Shown: piece by piece, positions 7,666 through 16,184 of the stretch
Layout: every line of letters begins with the position of its first letter
Numbering within the stretch: position 1 is the first letter of the stretch
Assembly: GCF_026343115.1 (NCBI RefSeq)
Contig: NZ_JAPEMC010000001.1
Location: 1,488,001-1,552,000 of the forward strand
Source of the DNA: Streptomyces sp. NBC_00102
GTDB lineage: Bacteria; Actinomycetota; Actinomycetes; Streptomycetales; Streptomycetaceae
Length of the DNA: 64,000 bases
Reading direction: 5' to 3'
Position numbers and translations under genes: made by a program
The notes under the pieces: generated by a model
Seen by the model: only the letters and a program-made list of their open reading frames with translations
Database searches by the model: none
Told to the model about the DNA's origin: nothing

Positions 7666-8697
7666 ATGGGCCGGCAGCTGGAATCACGCGGGGAACCGCG
7701 GCGGACGGTGCCTCAGGAGCCTCCGTACCGCCGGATCGCCGCCGTTCTGCGGCGGCGGATCGAGTCCGGGGAGCTCGGCCCCGGTGACCGCATCCCCTCC
7801 ACCCGGGAGATCGCCCGGCAGTGGGGGGTGGCCATGGCCACCGCGACCAAGGTCATCGCCGAGCTGCGGCACGAGGGGCTGGTACGGCCGGTGTCCGGCG
7901 TGGGCACCGTGGTCGGGAGCGCCGCCGGAACGCGGCGCCCGGCCCCGGCCGCTCCCCCGGCCCGGTCCGCCCCCAAGGCCCCCGGTACGACTCCGGGCGC
8001 ACCCCCTGTGCCGGGAGGAGCCGCCGCCCCGCTCTCCCGGGAACGGATCGTCGCCACGGCCATCGCGGTCGCGGACGCCGAAGGGCTGGAGGCGGTCTCG
8101 ATGCGGCGGGTGGCCAACGAGCTGGAAGCGGCGACCATGTCGCTCTACCGGCACGTGGCCGACAAGGACGAACTGCTGACACTGATGATGGACGCCGCCT
8201 GCTCCGGGTGGCGCTTCCCCGCCGATCACCCGGCGGGCTGGCGGGAGCGGCTGGAACTCGCCGCCCGGCTGCTGTGGGAGACCTTCCGCCGCCATCCGTG
8301 GCTCGCCCCCGCACTGTCGGTGACCCGGCCCCAACTTCTCACCGGGGCGCTGCCCTTCACCGAGTGGGTGCTTCAGGCCCTGGACGGGCGCGGGCTCGAC
8401 GGGCAGACGCACTTCACGATCCACATCACCCTGTTCAATTACGTGCGGGGAACGGCGATCAATATCGAGCCCGAAGTCGTCGCCGAGGAATTCACCGGCC
8501 TGACGAGCGACGAGTGGATGGACACGCAGGAATCACAACTCCGGGAGGCATTGTCGGCCGGAGCTTTTCCGACGCTGGAGCGCATCGCCGCAGCCGGTTA
8601 CGACTTCGATCTCGACATGCTTTTCGAGTTCGGTCTGCAACGCCTCCTGGACGGCTTCGCCGCCCTGGTCGACGGGGCGCGGCACCACCGCCCCTGA
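7666..8697 (+). CDS. Hybrid GntR (N-terminal) - TetR (C-terminal) transcriptional regulator
   Basis: 343 residues. Residues ~20-85 are a GntR winged helix (PYRRIAAVLRRRIESGEL, then PSTREIARQWGVAMATATKVI). A Pro/Ala-rich linker spans ~90-125. From ~128 there is a complete TetR protein: RERIVATAIAVADAEGLEAV, then MRRVANELEAATMSLYRHV as its helix-turn-helix, and a TetR_C-like ligand domain. The molecule thus has two DNA-binding heads. GGAGG sits 4 nt before ATG 7666. The gene ends inside the first unit of a tandem 20-bp repeat. Similar hybrids are known in actinomycetes; the ligand is unknown. Confidence 0.85.
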   Translation: MGRQLESRGEPRRTVPQEPPYRRIAAVLRRRIESGELGPGDRIPSTREIARQWGVAMATATKVIAELRHEGLVRPVSGVGTVVGSAAGTRRPAPAAPPARSAPKAPGTTPGAPPVPGGAAAPLSRERIVATAIAVADAEGLEAVSMRRVANELEAATMSLYRHVADKDELLTLMMDAACSGWRFPADHPAGWRERLELAARLLWETFRRHPWLAPALSVTRPQLLTGALPFTEWVLQALDGRGLDGQTHFTIHITLFNYVRGTAINIEPEVVAEEFTGLTSDEWMDTQESQLREALSAGAFPTLERIAAAGYDFDLDMLFEFGLQRLLDGFAALVDGARHHRP

Positions 8698-8768
8698 CCC
8701 GCCGCCTCCGCCCCTGACCCGCCGCCTCCGCCCCTGACCCGCCGCCTCCGCCCCTGACCCGCCGCCTC
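8689..8768. repeat. Four perfect 20-bp tandem repeats
   Basis: The unit CGCCCCTGACCCGCCGCCTC is repeated exactly four times (8689-8708, 8709-8728, 8729-8748, 8749-8768). The regulator's TGA stop (8695-8697) lies in the first copy, and each further copy carries the same TGA. Confidence 0.95.
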
Positions 8769-8776
8769 CGGTCCGT

Positions 8777-9115
8777 CTACGCCTCCGGCGCGGTGCGGCG
8801 GTGGGCCGTGCCCCGGGTCCGGTCCGCCCCTGTACCGCGCCGGGTGACCGCGCGTCCCGGGAAGTCGGGGTCGTCCTCGGCGGTCGGCAGCGCGCGGTGC
8901 CCCTCCGAGTGGTCGTTGACCCACCCGCACCCCGGGCAGGCGTAGCGCCCGTCCAGGCCCGCGATGAGCGTGCCGCACCGGCGGCACTCGGTGTAGGTGA
9001 CCTCGGGCGCGGCCATGGGACCGTCGGCGGCGGACCGGGGAGCGGGCCGGGCGGCGGGGCGCGGCCCCGGGACGGCCGGGTCCGTACCGGACGGGGTCTC
9101 GGCGGAAGCATCCAT
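8777..9115 (-). CDS. Small zinc-ribbon protein of unknown function
   Basis: 112 residues. A central zinc-ribbon-like core has two CxxC pairs (ECRRCGTLIAG and ACPGCGWVND), flanked by low-complexity Pro/Ala-rich and Arg-rich tails. Two CxxC knuckles 16 residues apart suggest one structural zinc. No enzyme motif is visible. Similar small proteins occur in Streptomyces. The start at ATG 9115 has no strong ribosome binding site. It stands alone between the repeat array and the helR-like gene, which is divergent. Confidence 0.65.
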   Translation of the reverse strand: MDASAETPSGTDPAVPGPRPAARPAPRSAADGPMAAPEVTYTECRRCGTLIAGLDGRYACPGCGWVNDHSEGHRALPTAEDDPDFPGRAVTRRGTGADRTRGTAHRRTAPEA

Positions 9116-9377
9116 GCCGGAAGGCTACGCCGCGCCCCGGGCGCACCGGACCGCATCCGCCGCGGCGGGCGCGCGGACGACGGCGGGACGGGAACGTGGC
9201 GAGAGCCGCGCGAGAACCGGGCGGTAACGGGACGGGCGCACAAAAATACCCCGTCGCATTGGCGTCCGGGGCGTCCCACTGTTTAAACTGAATGTTTCCC
9301 GTGATTTCGGCGCGTCATCTTTGCACGTCACCACGGGAGAAATTCACAGGGCTCATCTTAACTTTTATGGAGTCACA

Positions 9378-11654
9378 TTGTCAAGCGAGGAAATGGTTCG
9401 CGAGCAGGAATTCGTCACCCTGCTCCACGAACGGCTCGACGCCCTGCGGGACGGGGCCGAGGGCGCCGTGCGGGGCTCGCTGGGGCAGCCCGTGCACGGC
9501 CGCCAGGCCCGGCTGGAGCGGGACGTCACGGTCGCCGAGCAGTCGGACCGCCTCGCCACGCTGAACGCCGTCGAGGACGGACTCTGTTTCGGCCGCATCG
9601 ACCTCCGCGACGGTACGCACCACCACATCGGCCGGCTCGGCATCCGTGACGAGGACGAGGCGCGGACCCCACTGCTCATCGACTGGCGTGCCCCGGTGGC
9701 CCGCCCGTTCTACCTGGCCACGGGCCACACCCCGATGGGTCTTCGGCGCCGCAGACACCTGACCACGCGCGAACGCCGGGTCACCGCCCTGCACGACGAG
9801 ATCCTGGACCTGGACGAGACGGCGCCCGCGCACCGCACGGGTCACGAGGATCCCAACGGCGACGCCGTTCTGCTGGCCGCCGTGAACGCCACCCGCACCG
9901 GCCGCATGACCGACATCGTGCGGACCATCCAGGCCGAGCAGGACCGCATCATCCGCGCCCCGCACCGGGGTGTGCTCGTGGTGGAAGGGGGGCCCGGCAC
10001 CGGAAAGACGGCGGTCGCCCTGCACCGCGCCGCGTACCTCCTGTACGCGTACCGCGAGCAGCTGGCCCGCCGCGCGGTACTGATCGTCGGCCCCAACCCG
10101 GCCTTCCTCGGCTACATCGGCAATGTGCTGCCCTCCCTGGGCGAGACCGGGGTGCTCCTCGCCACCCCGGACGAGCTCTTCCCCGGGGTACGGGCCACCG
10201 GCACGGACACCGCGCGGGCCGCGGCGGTCAAGGGCGCCGCCCGGATGGCCGAGGTCCTGCGCGGGGCGGTCGCCGACCGGCAGCGGCTGCCCGCGGCCCC
10301 GGTCGGGATCGCCCACGAGCGAGACACCCTGTCCCTCGAACCCGACACGGTCCGGCGCGTCCGGGCCCTGGCCCGGAACACCGGGCTGCCGCACAACCTC
10401 GCCCGCCGCCCGTTCGCCTCGGGGATCGTGGACGCGCTGACCCGGCAGCTCGCCGACCGCATCGGGGCCGACCCGCTCGGCGGCCCCAACCTCCTCGACC
10501 CCTCCGACGTCGAGCAGTTGCGCGAGGAGGTGGCCGACAATCCGGAGGTGCACGCGGCGATCGACGGCCTCTGGCCCCGTCTCACCCCGGAGCAGTTCCT
10601 CGCCGGGTATCTCGCGGCGCCCACCGGACTCCCGGCCGGGGAGGCGGAGTCGATCCGCCGCGACGACACCGACCCCACCGGTCTGACGGACCGCACGGAG
10701 TGGACCTCCGCCGACATCCCGCTGCTCGACGAGGCCGCCGAGCTGCTCGGCGAGGACGACAGCGCCCAGCGGGCGGCCGAGGAGGCGGAGCGCCGCCGGC
10801 GGATCGCGTACGCCCAGGGGGTCCTGGACCTCTCCGAGGGCTCGCGCTCCACCGACTTCGAGGACGAGGACGACGCGGAGATCCTCTCCGCGCACGACAT
10901 CATCGACGCCGAACGCTTCGCCGAACGCCAGGAGGAGGCGGACCACCGCAGCGCCGCCGAGCGTGCCGCCGCCGACCGGACCTGGGCCTTCGGCCACATC
11001 ATCGTCGACGAGGCGCAGGAACTCTCCGCGATGGCCTGGAGGTTGCTGATGCGCCGCTGCCCGACGCGTTCCATGACGCTGGTCGGCGATCCGGCGCAGA
11101 CGGGTTCGGTGGCCGGGGCGGACTCCTGGTCCGGCATCCTCGGGCCGTACGTCGGCGACCGCTGGGAGCACACCCGGCTGGACGTCAACTACCGTACGCC
11201 GAAGGAGATCATGGAGACGGCCGCCGAGGTGCGGCGGGAGACCGACCCCTCCTTCGAGCCGCCCCGCTCGGTGCGTTCCACCGGCGTCGAGCCGTGGACC
11301 CTGACGGCGGAGCCGGAGAAGCTGGTACGCGTGGCGGCCGAGGCGGTCGCCCGCGAGGCCCGGGCCGAGGGGACCCTCGCGGTGATCGCGCCGCCGGAGC
11401 TCCACACCGAGCTGGCCGAGGCCCTGCCGGGTGCCTCGTACGGAACCGAACCCGATCTGGCGGCCCCGGTGGTGATCCTGGACGCCCGGCAGTCCAAGGG
11501 GCTGGAGTTCGATTCGGTGGTCGTCGTGGCACCGGAACGGATCAGGACCGCCTCTCCGCGCGGGGTCAACGACCTGTACGTGGCGCTGACCCGCGCGACC
11601 CAGCGGCTCGGGCTGGTCGGATTCGGCCCGGCGCTGCCGGAGGAGGACGCCTGA
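9378..11654 (+). CDS. helR: HelR/HelD-type RNA polymerase recycling ATPase (UvrD-like helicase)
   Basis: 758 residues. Walker A GGPGTGKTAVALHRAAYLL lies near 215, Walker B HIIVDEAQELSAMAWRLL near 540, and VGDPAQTGS and LDVNYRTP are SF1 helicase motifs. The extended N-terminal domain is as in HelD/HelR. HelR proteins of streptomycetes displace rifamycin from RNA polymerase and rescue stalled complexes. TTG 9378 is preferred because GGAG (9369-9372) is 5 nt upstream, while in-frame codons further up lack a site. The 130 nt upstream are unusually AT-rich. A rifamycin-associated element should be sought there; I cannot verify one by eye. Confidence 0.85.
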   Translation: MSSEEMVREQEFVTLLHERLDALRDGAEGAVRGSLGQPVHGRQARLERDVTVAEQSDRLATLNAVEDGLCFGRIDLRDGTHHHIGRLGIRDEDEARTPLLIDWRAPVARPFYLATGHTPMGLRRRRHLTTRERRVTALHDEILDLDETAPAHRTGHEDPNGDAVLLAAVNATRTGRMTDIVRTIQAEQDRIIRAPHRGVLVVEGGPGTGKTAVALHRAAYLLYAYREQLARRAVLIVGPNPAFLGYIGNVLPSLGETGVLLATPDELFPGVRATGTDTARAAAVKGAARMAEVLRGAVADRQRLPAAPVGIAHERDTLSLEPDTVRRVRALARNTGLPHNLARRPFASGIVDALTRQLADRIGADPLGGPNLLDPSDVEQLREEVADNPEVHAAIDGLWPRLTPEQFLAGYLAAPTGLPAGEAESIRRDDTDPTGLTDRTEWTSADIPLLDEAAELLGEDDSAQRAAEEAERRRRIAYAQGVLDLSEGSRSTDFEDEDDAEILSAHDIIDAERFAERQEEADHRSAAERAAADRTWAFGHIIVDEAQELSAMAWRLLMRRCPTRSMTLVGDPAQTGSVAGADSWSGILGPYVGDRWEHTRLDVNYRTPKEIMETAAEVRRETDPSFEPPRSVRSTGVEPWTLTAEPEKLVRVAAEAVAREARAEGTLAVIAPPELHTELAEALPGASYGTEPDLAAPVVILDARQSKGLEFDSVVVVAPERIRTASPRGVNDLYVALTRATQRLGLVGFGPALPEEDA

Positions 11655-11688
11655 CCCGGGCCGCGCGCCTGAAGTCCCGCCCCGGCTC

Positions 11689-12069
11689 TCAGATGCCGCC
11701 CACGATGCTGGGCGGCACCACCAGATGACGGGCCCGGTGCTCCAGGACGAGTGCCCGGGGCATCGTCGTGGACACCGCGTCCGAGGCGCACCGCCCGCAC
11801 GACGGGACGGTGGCGGGGACGTCCGCGGTGTGCTGGTTGGCGATGTGCTGGGAGAGCCGGATCTGCGTGGTGATCACCTGGTCGAAGGGGTCGCAGTCGA
11901 TGCCGGGACCCACTTCTTCCCGTGCCGCCGCCGCGAGTTCGGGCGCTTCTCTCATCCGCCGGTACAGGGTCACGCAGTCTCCGCAGTCCCACATCCAGGG
12001 GGGCGGGAGGGGCCATTTGTCGGCTTCGTCGGCGTCGAGATCGTCCACGGCGACCACGGTAGCGCCCAC
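11689..12069 (-). CDS. Conserved hypothetical Cys/His-containing protein
   Basis: 126 residues with WDCGDCVTLYRRM, HIANQH and SCGRCASD. These two CxxC pairs plus two histidines could form one or two zinc sites. A membrane segment and signal peptide are absent. The tail-to-tail neighbour is helR. Start GTG 12069 has no clear SD, and GTG codons a few residues in are alternatives. A palindrome TGAGT-N5-ACTCA (12090-12104) lies 21 bp upstream and may be its operator. Function unknown. Confidence 0.6.
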   Translation of the reverse strand: MGATVVAVDDLDADEADKWPLPPPWMWDCGDCVTLYRRMREAPELAAAAREEVGPGIDCDPFDQVITTQIRLSQHIANQHTADVPATVPSCGRCASDAVSTTMPRALVLEHRARHLVVPPSIVGGI

Positions 12070-12089
12070 GGGTCGCGAGCGGTGTGCAA

Positions 12090-12104
12090 TGAGTCATTTA
12101 CTCA
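12090..12104. promoter_or_regulatory. Short palindrome upstream of the Cys/His protein gene
   Basis: TGAGT (12090-12094) and ACTCA (12100-12104) form a perfect 5-bp inverted repeat with a 5-nt AT-rich spacer, in the probable promoter of the gene starting at 12069. Confidence 0.35.
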
Positions 12105-12113
12105 CCGCAACGA

Positions 12114-12156
12114 GTGCTCCGGAGGCGGCCCGTGGGGCGCACGCCGTCCGGAGCAC
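12114..12156 (-). terminator. Hairpin downstream of the flavin monooxygenase gene
   Basis: GTGCTCCGGA (12114-12123) pairs perfectly with TCCGGAGCAC (12147-12156) around a 23-nt GC-rich loop, 33 nt after the stop of the leftward monooxygenase gene. Confidence 0.55.
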
Positions 12157-12188
12157 TGGTTCGCGCGGCGCCGGGGACCGTCCCGGCG

Positions 12189-13496
12189 TCAGGCGATGCC
12201 GAGGTGGTGCTTGAGGGTCGGGCCCTCGTAGTCGTGCCGGAAGAGTCCGGCCCGGCGCAGCGCCGGCACCACGCCCCGGGTCAACAGGTCGAGCCCTTCC
12301 GGCAGATGGCTGTGCGAGAGCACGAAGCCGTCCGCCGCTCTCTCCCGGAAGAGCTCGCCCAGCTCGGCGGCGACCTGTTCGGGGGTGCCGGTGAAGCCGA
12401 GGTGCAGGCTGTTCTGCCGGTGCTTGATCGCCAACTGCCGCACGGTCTGCCCGTGATGGGTGCGCAGCCAGGCCGCGCCCCGCTGGTACCGCTCGTCGCG
12501 GAGCGCCTCGGCCTCGTCGAGCAGCGGTACGGGAATCGGCGCGTCGAGCGGGAGTTCGGCGAGCCGCAGGTACGGGCTGACGACCGTCTGGAGGTAGGCG
12601 ACGGCCTTGTCGATGTCGATGCCGTCGACCCATTCGCGTTCCAGGGCCCGCGCGTCGGCCTCGGTGGCGCCGAGGACGACATGGGTGCCGAGCAGGATCT
12701 TCAGCGACTCCGGGTCGCGGCCCTTGCGCCTGGCGCGGGCCTTCATGTCGGCGTAGAACGCCTGGGCGCTCCCGACGTCGTCGGCCGCGGCGAAGACGAC
12801 GTCGGCGTAGCCCGCGGCGAAGTCGCGGCCCTCCTCGGAGCGGCCGGCCTGGACGAGCACCGGCCGGCCCTGCGGCGGGCGGTGGATGTTGAGCGGGCCG
12901 GCGACCTGGAAGTGCTCGCCGTGATGGCCGAGCGTGCGGATCTTCGCCTCGTCCGCGAAGACGCCCGCCTCACGGTCGAAGACCAGCGCGTCGGGCTCCC
13001 AGCTCTCCCAAAGACCGATGGCGACGTCGACGAACTCCTTGGCGCGGGCGTACCGGACGGCCTTGGGAGGCAGCGGCTGGTCGCCGTAGTTCTCCTCGCC
13101 GACCGTGGAGGTGACCATGTTCCACCCCGCGCGACCACCGCTGAGGTGGTCCAGGGAGGCGAACTGGCGGGCCAGCGTGTACGGCGCGTTGAAGGTGGTC
13201 GACGCCGTACCGATGAGGCCGATGTGCTCGGTGCGCGCCATCAGCGCGGAGAGCACGACCATCGGCTCCAGGTAGTGCGGCGGGCCGCTCGCCCGTACCC
13301 GCGAGGGGTCGAGGCGCATGTTGTCGGCGCGGAACAGCGCGTCGAACTTCGCGTCCTCGGCGGCCCGGGCGACCTCGGTGAGCAGAGGGAGCGAGAAGGC
13401 CTCCTCGATGCGGCTGTCCTTCCGCCGCCAGAGCTGTCCGGCGGGCCGCCCGACCGACATCGCCAGGTGTATCCGCCGCGGCGGCCCGGCGGCCAC
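12189..13496 (-). CDS. LLM-class flavin-dependent monooxygenase (NtaA/SnaA/DszA family)
   Basis: 435 residues of the bacterial-luciferase-like TIM barrel. Family landmarks are EDAKFDALFRADN, LSALMARTEHIGLIGTAST, LDHLSGGRAGWNMVTS and GRPVLVQAGRSEEGR. Members use FMNH2 and O2 to cleave C-N or C-S bonds in chelators, sulfones and sulfonates. The GTG start at 13496 shares its G with the TAG stop of the rhodanese gene (TAGTG), implying translational coupling, and gives the usual N-terminal RRIHLAM strand. Paired with a rhodanese, it probably releases sulfur from an organosulfur substrate (inference). Confidence 0.85.
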   Translation of the reverse strand: MAAGPPRRIHLAMSVGRPAGQLWRRKDSRIEEAFSLPLLTEVARAAEDAKFDALFRADNMRLDPSRVRASGPPHYLEPMVVLSALMARTEHIGLIGTASTTFNAPYTLARQFASLDHLSGGRAGWNMVTSTVGEENYGDQPLPPKAVRYARAKEFVDVAIGLWESWEPDALVFDREAGVFADEAKIRTLGHHGEHFQVAGPLNIHRPPQGRPVLVQAGRSEEGRDFAAGYADVVFAAADDVGSAQAFYADMKARARRKGRDPESLKILLGTHVVLGATEADARALEREWVDGIDIDKAVAYLQTVVSPYLRLAELPLDAPIPVPLLDEAEALRDERYQRGAAWLRTHHGQTVRQLAIKHRQNSLHLGFTGTPEQVAAELGELFRERAADGFVLSHSHLPEGLDLLTRGVVPALRRAGLFRHDYEGPTLKHHLGIA

Positions 13497-13912
13497 TACC
13501 GGTCTCCGGCGGGCCGCGCTTCGGCGGCCGGCAAGGGATCGACGGTCGGCAGCGCCTCGGCCTGCCAGCGGGCGAAGCCGCCCCGTACGTGGGTGACGTT
13601 GCCGTACCCGTAGGCGTTCAGCTTCTCGATGATGGGGTCCGAACCGTATTCCGAGTTGCAGAAGACTACGATCTCGCTGTCCTCCGACAGGCCGGAGAGC
13701 TGCGGGATCAGGTTCGGCGATTCGGGGTCGAGCAGCTCGTCGGCGCGCTCCTTGCCCACTTTCACCGCGCCTTCGATGTCGCCCTTCGGAGCGTCCGGGC
13801 GGTTCCGGCGCACATCGATGAACAGGGCGCCCGACTGGCGCTTCTTCTCGGCGGCTTCGGGGTCGATCAGCTGGTCGGGGTGGTGTATGACGCGCGTCTC
13901 GGGATTGGCCAT
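13496..13912 (-). CDS. Single-domain rhodanese-like protein
   Basis: 138 residues with a rhodanese fold: SGALFIDVRRN near 28, IVVFCNSEYGSDPI with the candidate persulfide cysteine near 97, and VTHVRGGFARWQ near 115. The active loop (CNSEYGS) is one residue longer than the common CxxGxR loop, so it may prefer a larger oxyanion or act as a sulfur carrier. GAGGAGG precedes the ATG by about 9-11 nt. Co-transcribed with, and coupled to, the flavin monooxygenase, suggesting handling of sulfite or sulfane sulfur. Confidence 0.85.
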   Translation of the reverse strand: MANPETRVIHHPDQLIDPEAAEKKRQSGALFIDVRRNRPDAPKGDIEGAVKVGKERADELLDPESPNLIPQLSGLSEDSEIVVFCNSEYGSDPIIEKLNAYGYGNVTHVRGGFARWQAEALPTVDPLPAAEARPAGDR

Positions 13913-14233
13913 GCGAGCGATTCCTCCTCATTGTTCCGTGATCCGGCGGAAGCGGGCCCCGATGCATTGATCCGCATTTCTTGCGATGCCCGCCGCGCCG
14001 CGTCGAACTCTATTTCCTCAATACCCCGCACACAAGACCGAGGCAGCCTCGCACCGGCCCGAATCATAATTCCTCGCACATTTATGATTCGGACCGGTGA
14101 AAGAGTTTTCGGGCATGGAAAAGCCACGCCCCGGGAATGCCGGGTGCACGGTTTTCCGGAAAGGAGCTTCCGGCCGGAATTCCTGGACGGGATTTCCGGA
14201 CGGGATTTCCGGACGGGGCTCGGGGCCGACGGT
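13913..14233. other. 321-bp intergenic region with short direct repeats
   Basis: No gene seen. The region should hold the promoter of the rhodanese operon near its left end. Near its right end are two adjoining copies of GGACGGGATTTCC (14185-14197, 14198-14210) followed by a truncated third. The sequence is less GC-rich than its surroundings at 14030-14100. Confidence 0.6.
14118..14158. terminator. Imperfect hairpin, possible terminator of the reductase gene
   Basis: GGAAAA (14118-14123) and TTTTCC (14153-14158) close an imperfect stem whose centre is CCCGGGAATGCCGGG. It lies 76 nt beyond the aldo/keto reductase stop. Confidence 0.35.
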
Positions 14234-15211
14234 TCAGAAGCCGGCCGGGCGCCTCGGGGTGTACGGCGCCTCCAGGCGCGCGATCTCCTCGTCGTCGAGC
14301 TTGACGTCGACCGCCCCCACCAGGTCCTGGAGCTGCTCGACCGTGCTGACGCCGACGATCGGCGCGCTGACGGCGGGCTTGTGGAGGTTCCAGGCCAGGG
14401 CCACCTGCGCCCGGGTGATTCCCCGTTCGGCCGCGACGGCGCCCACCTCCTCCACGAGGGCGCGGTCCGACTCCACCGCCTGGTTGTAGTAGGTGGAACC
14501 CGGCTCGTCCGTCCGGAGCCGGTGGGTCACCGTGCCCCATTCGCGGGCCAGCCGGCCACGGGCCAGCGGGCTCCACGGGATCACGCCGATGCCCTCCTCG
14601 ATGCAGAAGGGGTGCATCTCGCGCTCCTCCTCGCGCATCAGCAGGCTGTAGTGGTCCTGCATCGAGACGAAGCGGGTCCAGCCGTGCAGGTCCGCCGTGT
14701 ACTGGGCCCGGACGAATTCGCGGGCGTGCATCGAGGAGGCACCGATGTAGCGGACCTTCCCGGAACGCACCAGGTCGTCCAGCGTCTGGAGGGTCTCCTC
14801 CAGCGGCACGGAACGATCCAGGCGGTGGATCTGGTACAGGTCGATGTAGTCCGTGCCGAGGCGGCGCAGGCTCTCGTCGACCTGGCTCAGGATCGCGCCG
14901 CGCGACAGCCCGCCGCCCTTGGGACCGGGGCCCATCCGACCGTTCACCTTGGTTGCGAGAATGACCTCCTCGCGCACCCCGAACTCCTTGATCAGGGCCC
15001 CGATGATTTCCTCGCTCGACCCGGCGGAGTAGACGTTCGCGGTGTCGAAGGTGTTGATTCCGGCGTCGAGCGCCGCCCGGACGACCGGCCGTGCCCCGTC
15101 GATTCCGGTCGACCACGGATGTGTTCCGCGATCGGGCTCGCCGAAGCTCATGCAACCGATGATCAGCCGCGAGGTGACCAGGCCGGACTTTCCGAGACGC
15201 GTGTATTCCAT
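14234..15211 (-). CDS. Aldo/keto reductase (YhdN/AKR11-like)
   Basis: 325 residues, a complete AKR barrel: RLIIGCMSFG, NTFDTANVYSAGSSEEIIG with catalytic Asp/Tyr, EVILATKVNGRMG with Lys, DYIDLYQIHRLD with His, and the C-terminal NADPH motif IVGVSTVEQLQDL. It reduces or oxidises small carbonyls or alcohols; substrate unknown. ATG 15211 has GAGGG about 9 nt upstream. It follows the sulfurtransferase gene after 130 nt of repeat-rich DNA, so it may have its own promoter while still belonging to the same leftward block. Confidence 0.85.
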   Translation of the reverse strand: MEYTRLGKSGLVTSRLIIGCMSFGEPDRGTHPWSTGIDGARPVVRAALDAGINTFDTANVYSAGSSEEIIGALIKEFGVREEVILATKVNGRMGPGPKGGGLSRGAILSQVDESLRRLGTDYIDLYQIHRLDRSVPLEETLQTLDDLVRSGKVRYIGASSMHAREFVRAQYTADLHGWTRFVSMQDHYSLLMREEEREMHPFCIEEGIGVIPWSPLARGRLAREWGTVTHRLRTDEPGSTYYNQAVESDRALVEEVGAVAAERGITRAQVALAWNLHKPAVSAPIVGVSTVEQLQDLVGAVDVKLDDEEIARLEAPYTPRRPAGF

Positions 15212-15273
15212 CGAATTTTTCCCTCGTGCGATACGGGTGCGGTGCGGGTGCGGTGCGGTGCGGGGTACGGAAT

Positions 15274-15336
15274 GCGATGCGGACGGGCCGCGTACGGGGT
15301 TGGTGCGTGCGCGATGCGGACGGGCCGCGTGCGGGG
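15274..15336. repeat. 26-bp direct repeat upstream of the reductase gene
   Basis: GCGATGCGGACGGGCCGCGT plus six more bases occurs at 15274-15299 and again at 15311-15336 with one mismatch. Just downstream (15235-15266) are irregular GGTGC/GCGGT micro-repeats. Confidence 0.8.
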
Positions 15337-15341
15337 CTTCG

Positions 15342-16184
15342 TCAGCCCGGTCCTTCGCCGCTCGCGACGGGCCGGGACGGGTCGTTGCTCCACTCCGACC
15401 AGGAGCCGGGATAGAGCCGGGCACGCATACCGAGGGCGTCCAGAACGAAAAGGCCCAGAGTGGCCGCGACGCCGCCGCCGCAGTACAGGCCGATGTCCGC
15501 GCCCTCCACCGCGCCGAGGGCGGCGTACCGCTCGCGCAGTTCGTCCAGCCCCTTCAGCCGGCCGTCCGGGCCCAGGTGCGCCGCGGCGGGCACGTTCAGC
15601 GCGCCGGGGATGTGCCCGCCGCCCTCCACCCCCGTGTAGGCGGCCGTGGGGCGGGCGTCGATCAGCGTGCCGGACCGGGCCAGCCCGGCGGCCTTCTCCG
15701 CGTCGAGCGTCGGCAGCGAGCCCGTCGTCACGGTGAACGTCCCGCCGCCCTCGGCCGGTTCACCGCTGCCGAGCGGGCCTCCGGCCGCCACCCACGCGTC
15801 GAGGCCGCCGTCCAGGACCCGGACGTCGGGGACGCCCGCCCAGGTGAGTACGAACCAAGCCCGGGTAGCCAGTTGGAGGTCCGTACGGGTGTGGACGACG
15901 ACGACCGTGTCCGCGTCGATCCCCCAGCGCCGCACCTGCCGCTGGATCTCCTCGGCGCCGGGCAGCGGGTACCTGCCGGAGTCCGGGCGGCGTTCGCCGG
16001 CGAGCTGCGTGGACAGGGCCACGTAGTGGGCGCCGGGCAGACGGTCCGCCGCCTCCGGGGCGTCCGCCGGCTCGCGGCCGATCTCCAGCAGCACGGGACC
16101 GCGTCCGTCACCCGGCCGTTCCAGCAGTTCCAGCAGTTGCCCGGCCGTGATCACGGCCCCGCGGGCACCGGTTTCCGTCGTCAC
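15342..16184 (-). CDS. Thiosulfate/3-mercaptopyruvate sulfurtransferase (two rhodanese domains)
   Basis: 280 residues with tandem rhodanese domains. The N-terminal, catalytically inactive one has HYVALSTQLAGE and WGIDADTVVVVHTR. The C-terminal domain carries LIDARPTAAYTG and the active loop DIGLYCGGGVAATLGLFVL with the persulfide cysteine. CGGGVAA resembles the CGSGVTA loop of mercaptopyruvate sulfurtransferases more than the thiosulfate type. GTG 16184 overlaps the stop of the FAD/NAD(P)-binding gene by GTGA and is preceded by GAGG. It moves sulfur from a mercaptoacid or thiosulfate to an acceptor. Confidence 0.87.
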   Translation of the reverse strand: MTTETGARGAVITAGQLLELLERPGDGRGPVLLEIGREPADAPEAADRLPGAHYVALSTQLAGERRPDSGRYPLPGAEEIQRQVRRWGIDADTVVVVHTRTDLQLATRAWFVLTWAGVPDVRVLDGGLDAWVAAGGPLGSGEPAEGGGTFTVTTGSLPTLDAEKAAGLARSGTLIDARPTAAYTGVEGGGHIPGALNVPAAAHLGPDGRLKGLDELRERYAALGAVEGADIGLYCGGGVAATLGLFVLDALGMRARLYPGSWSEWSNDPSRPVASGEGPG

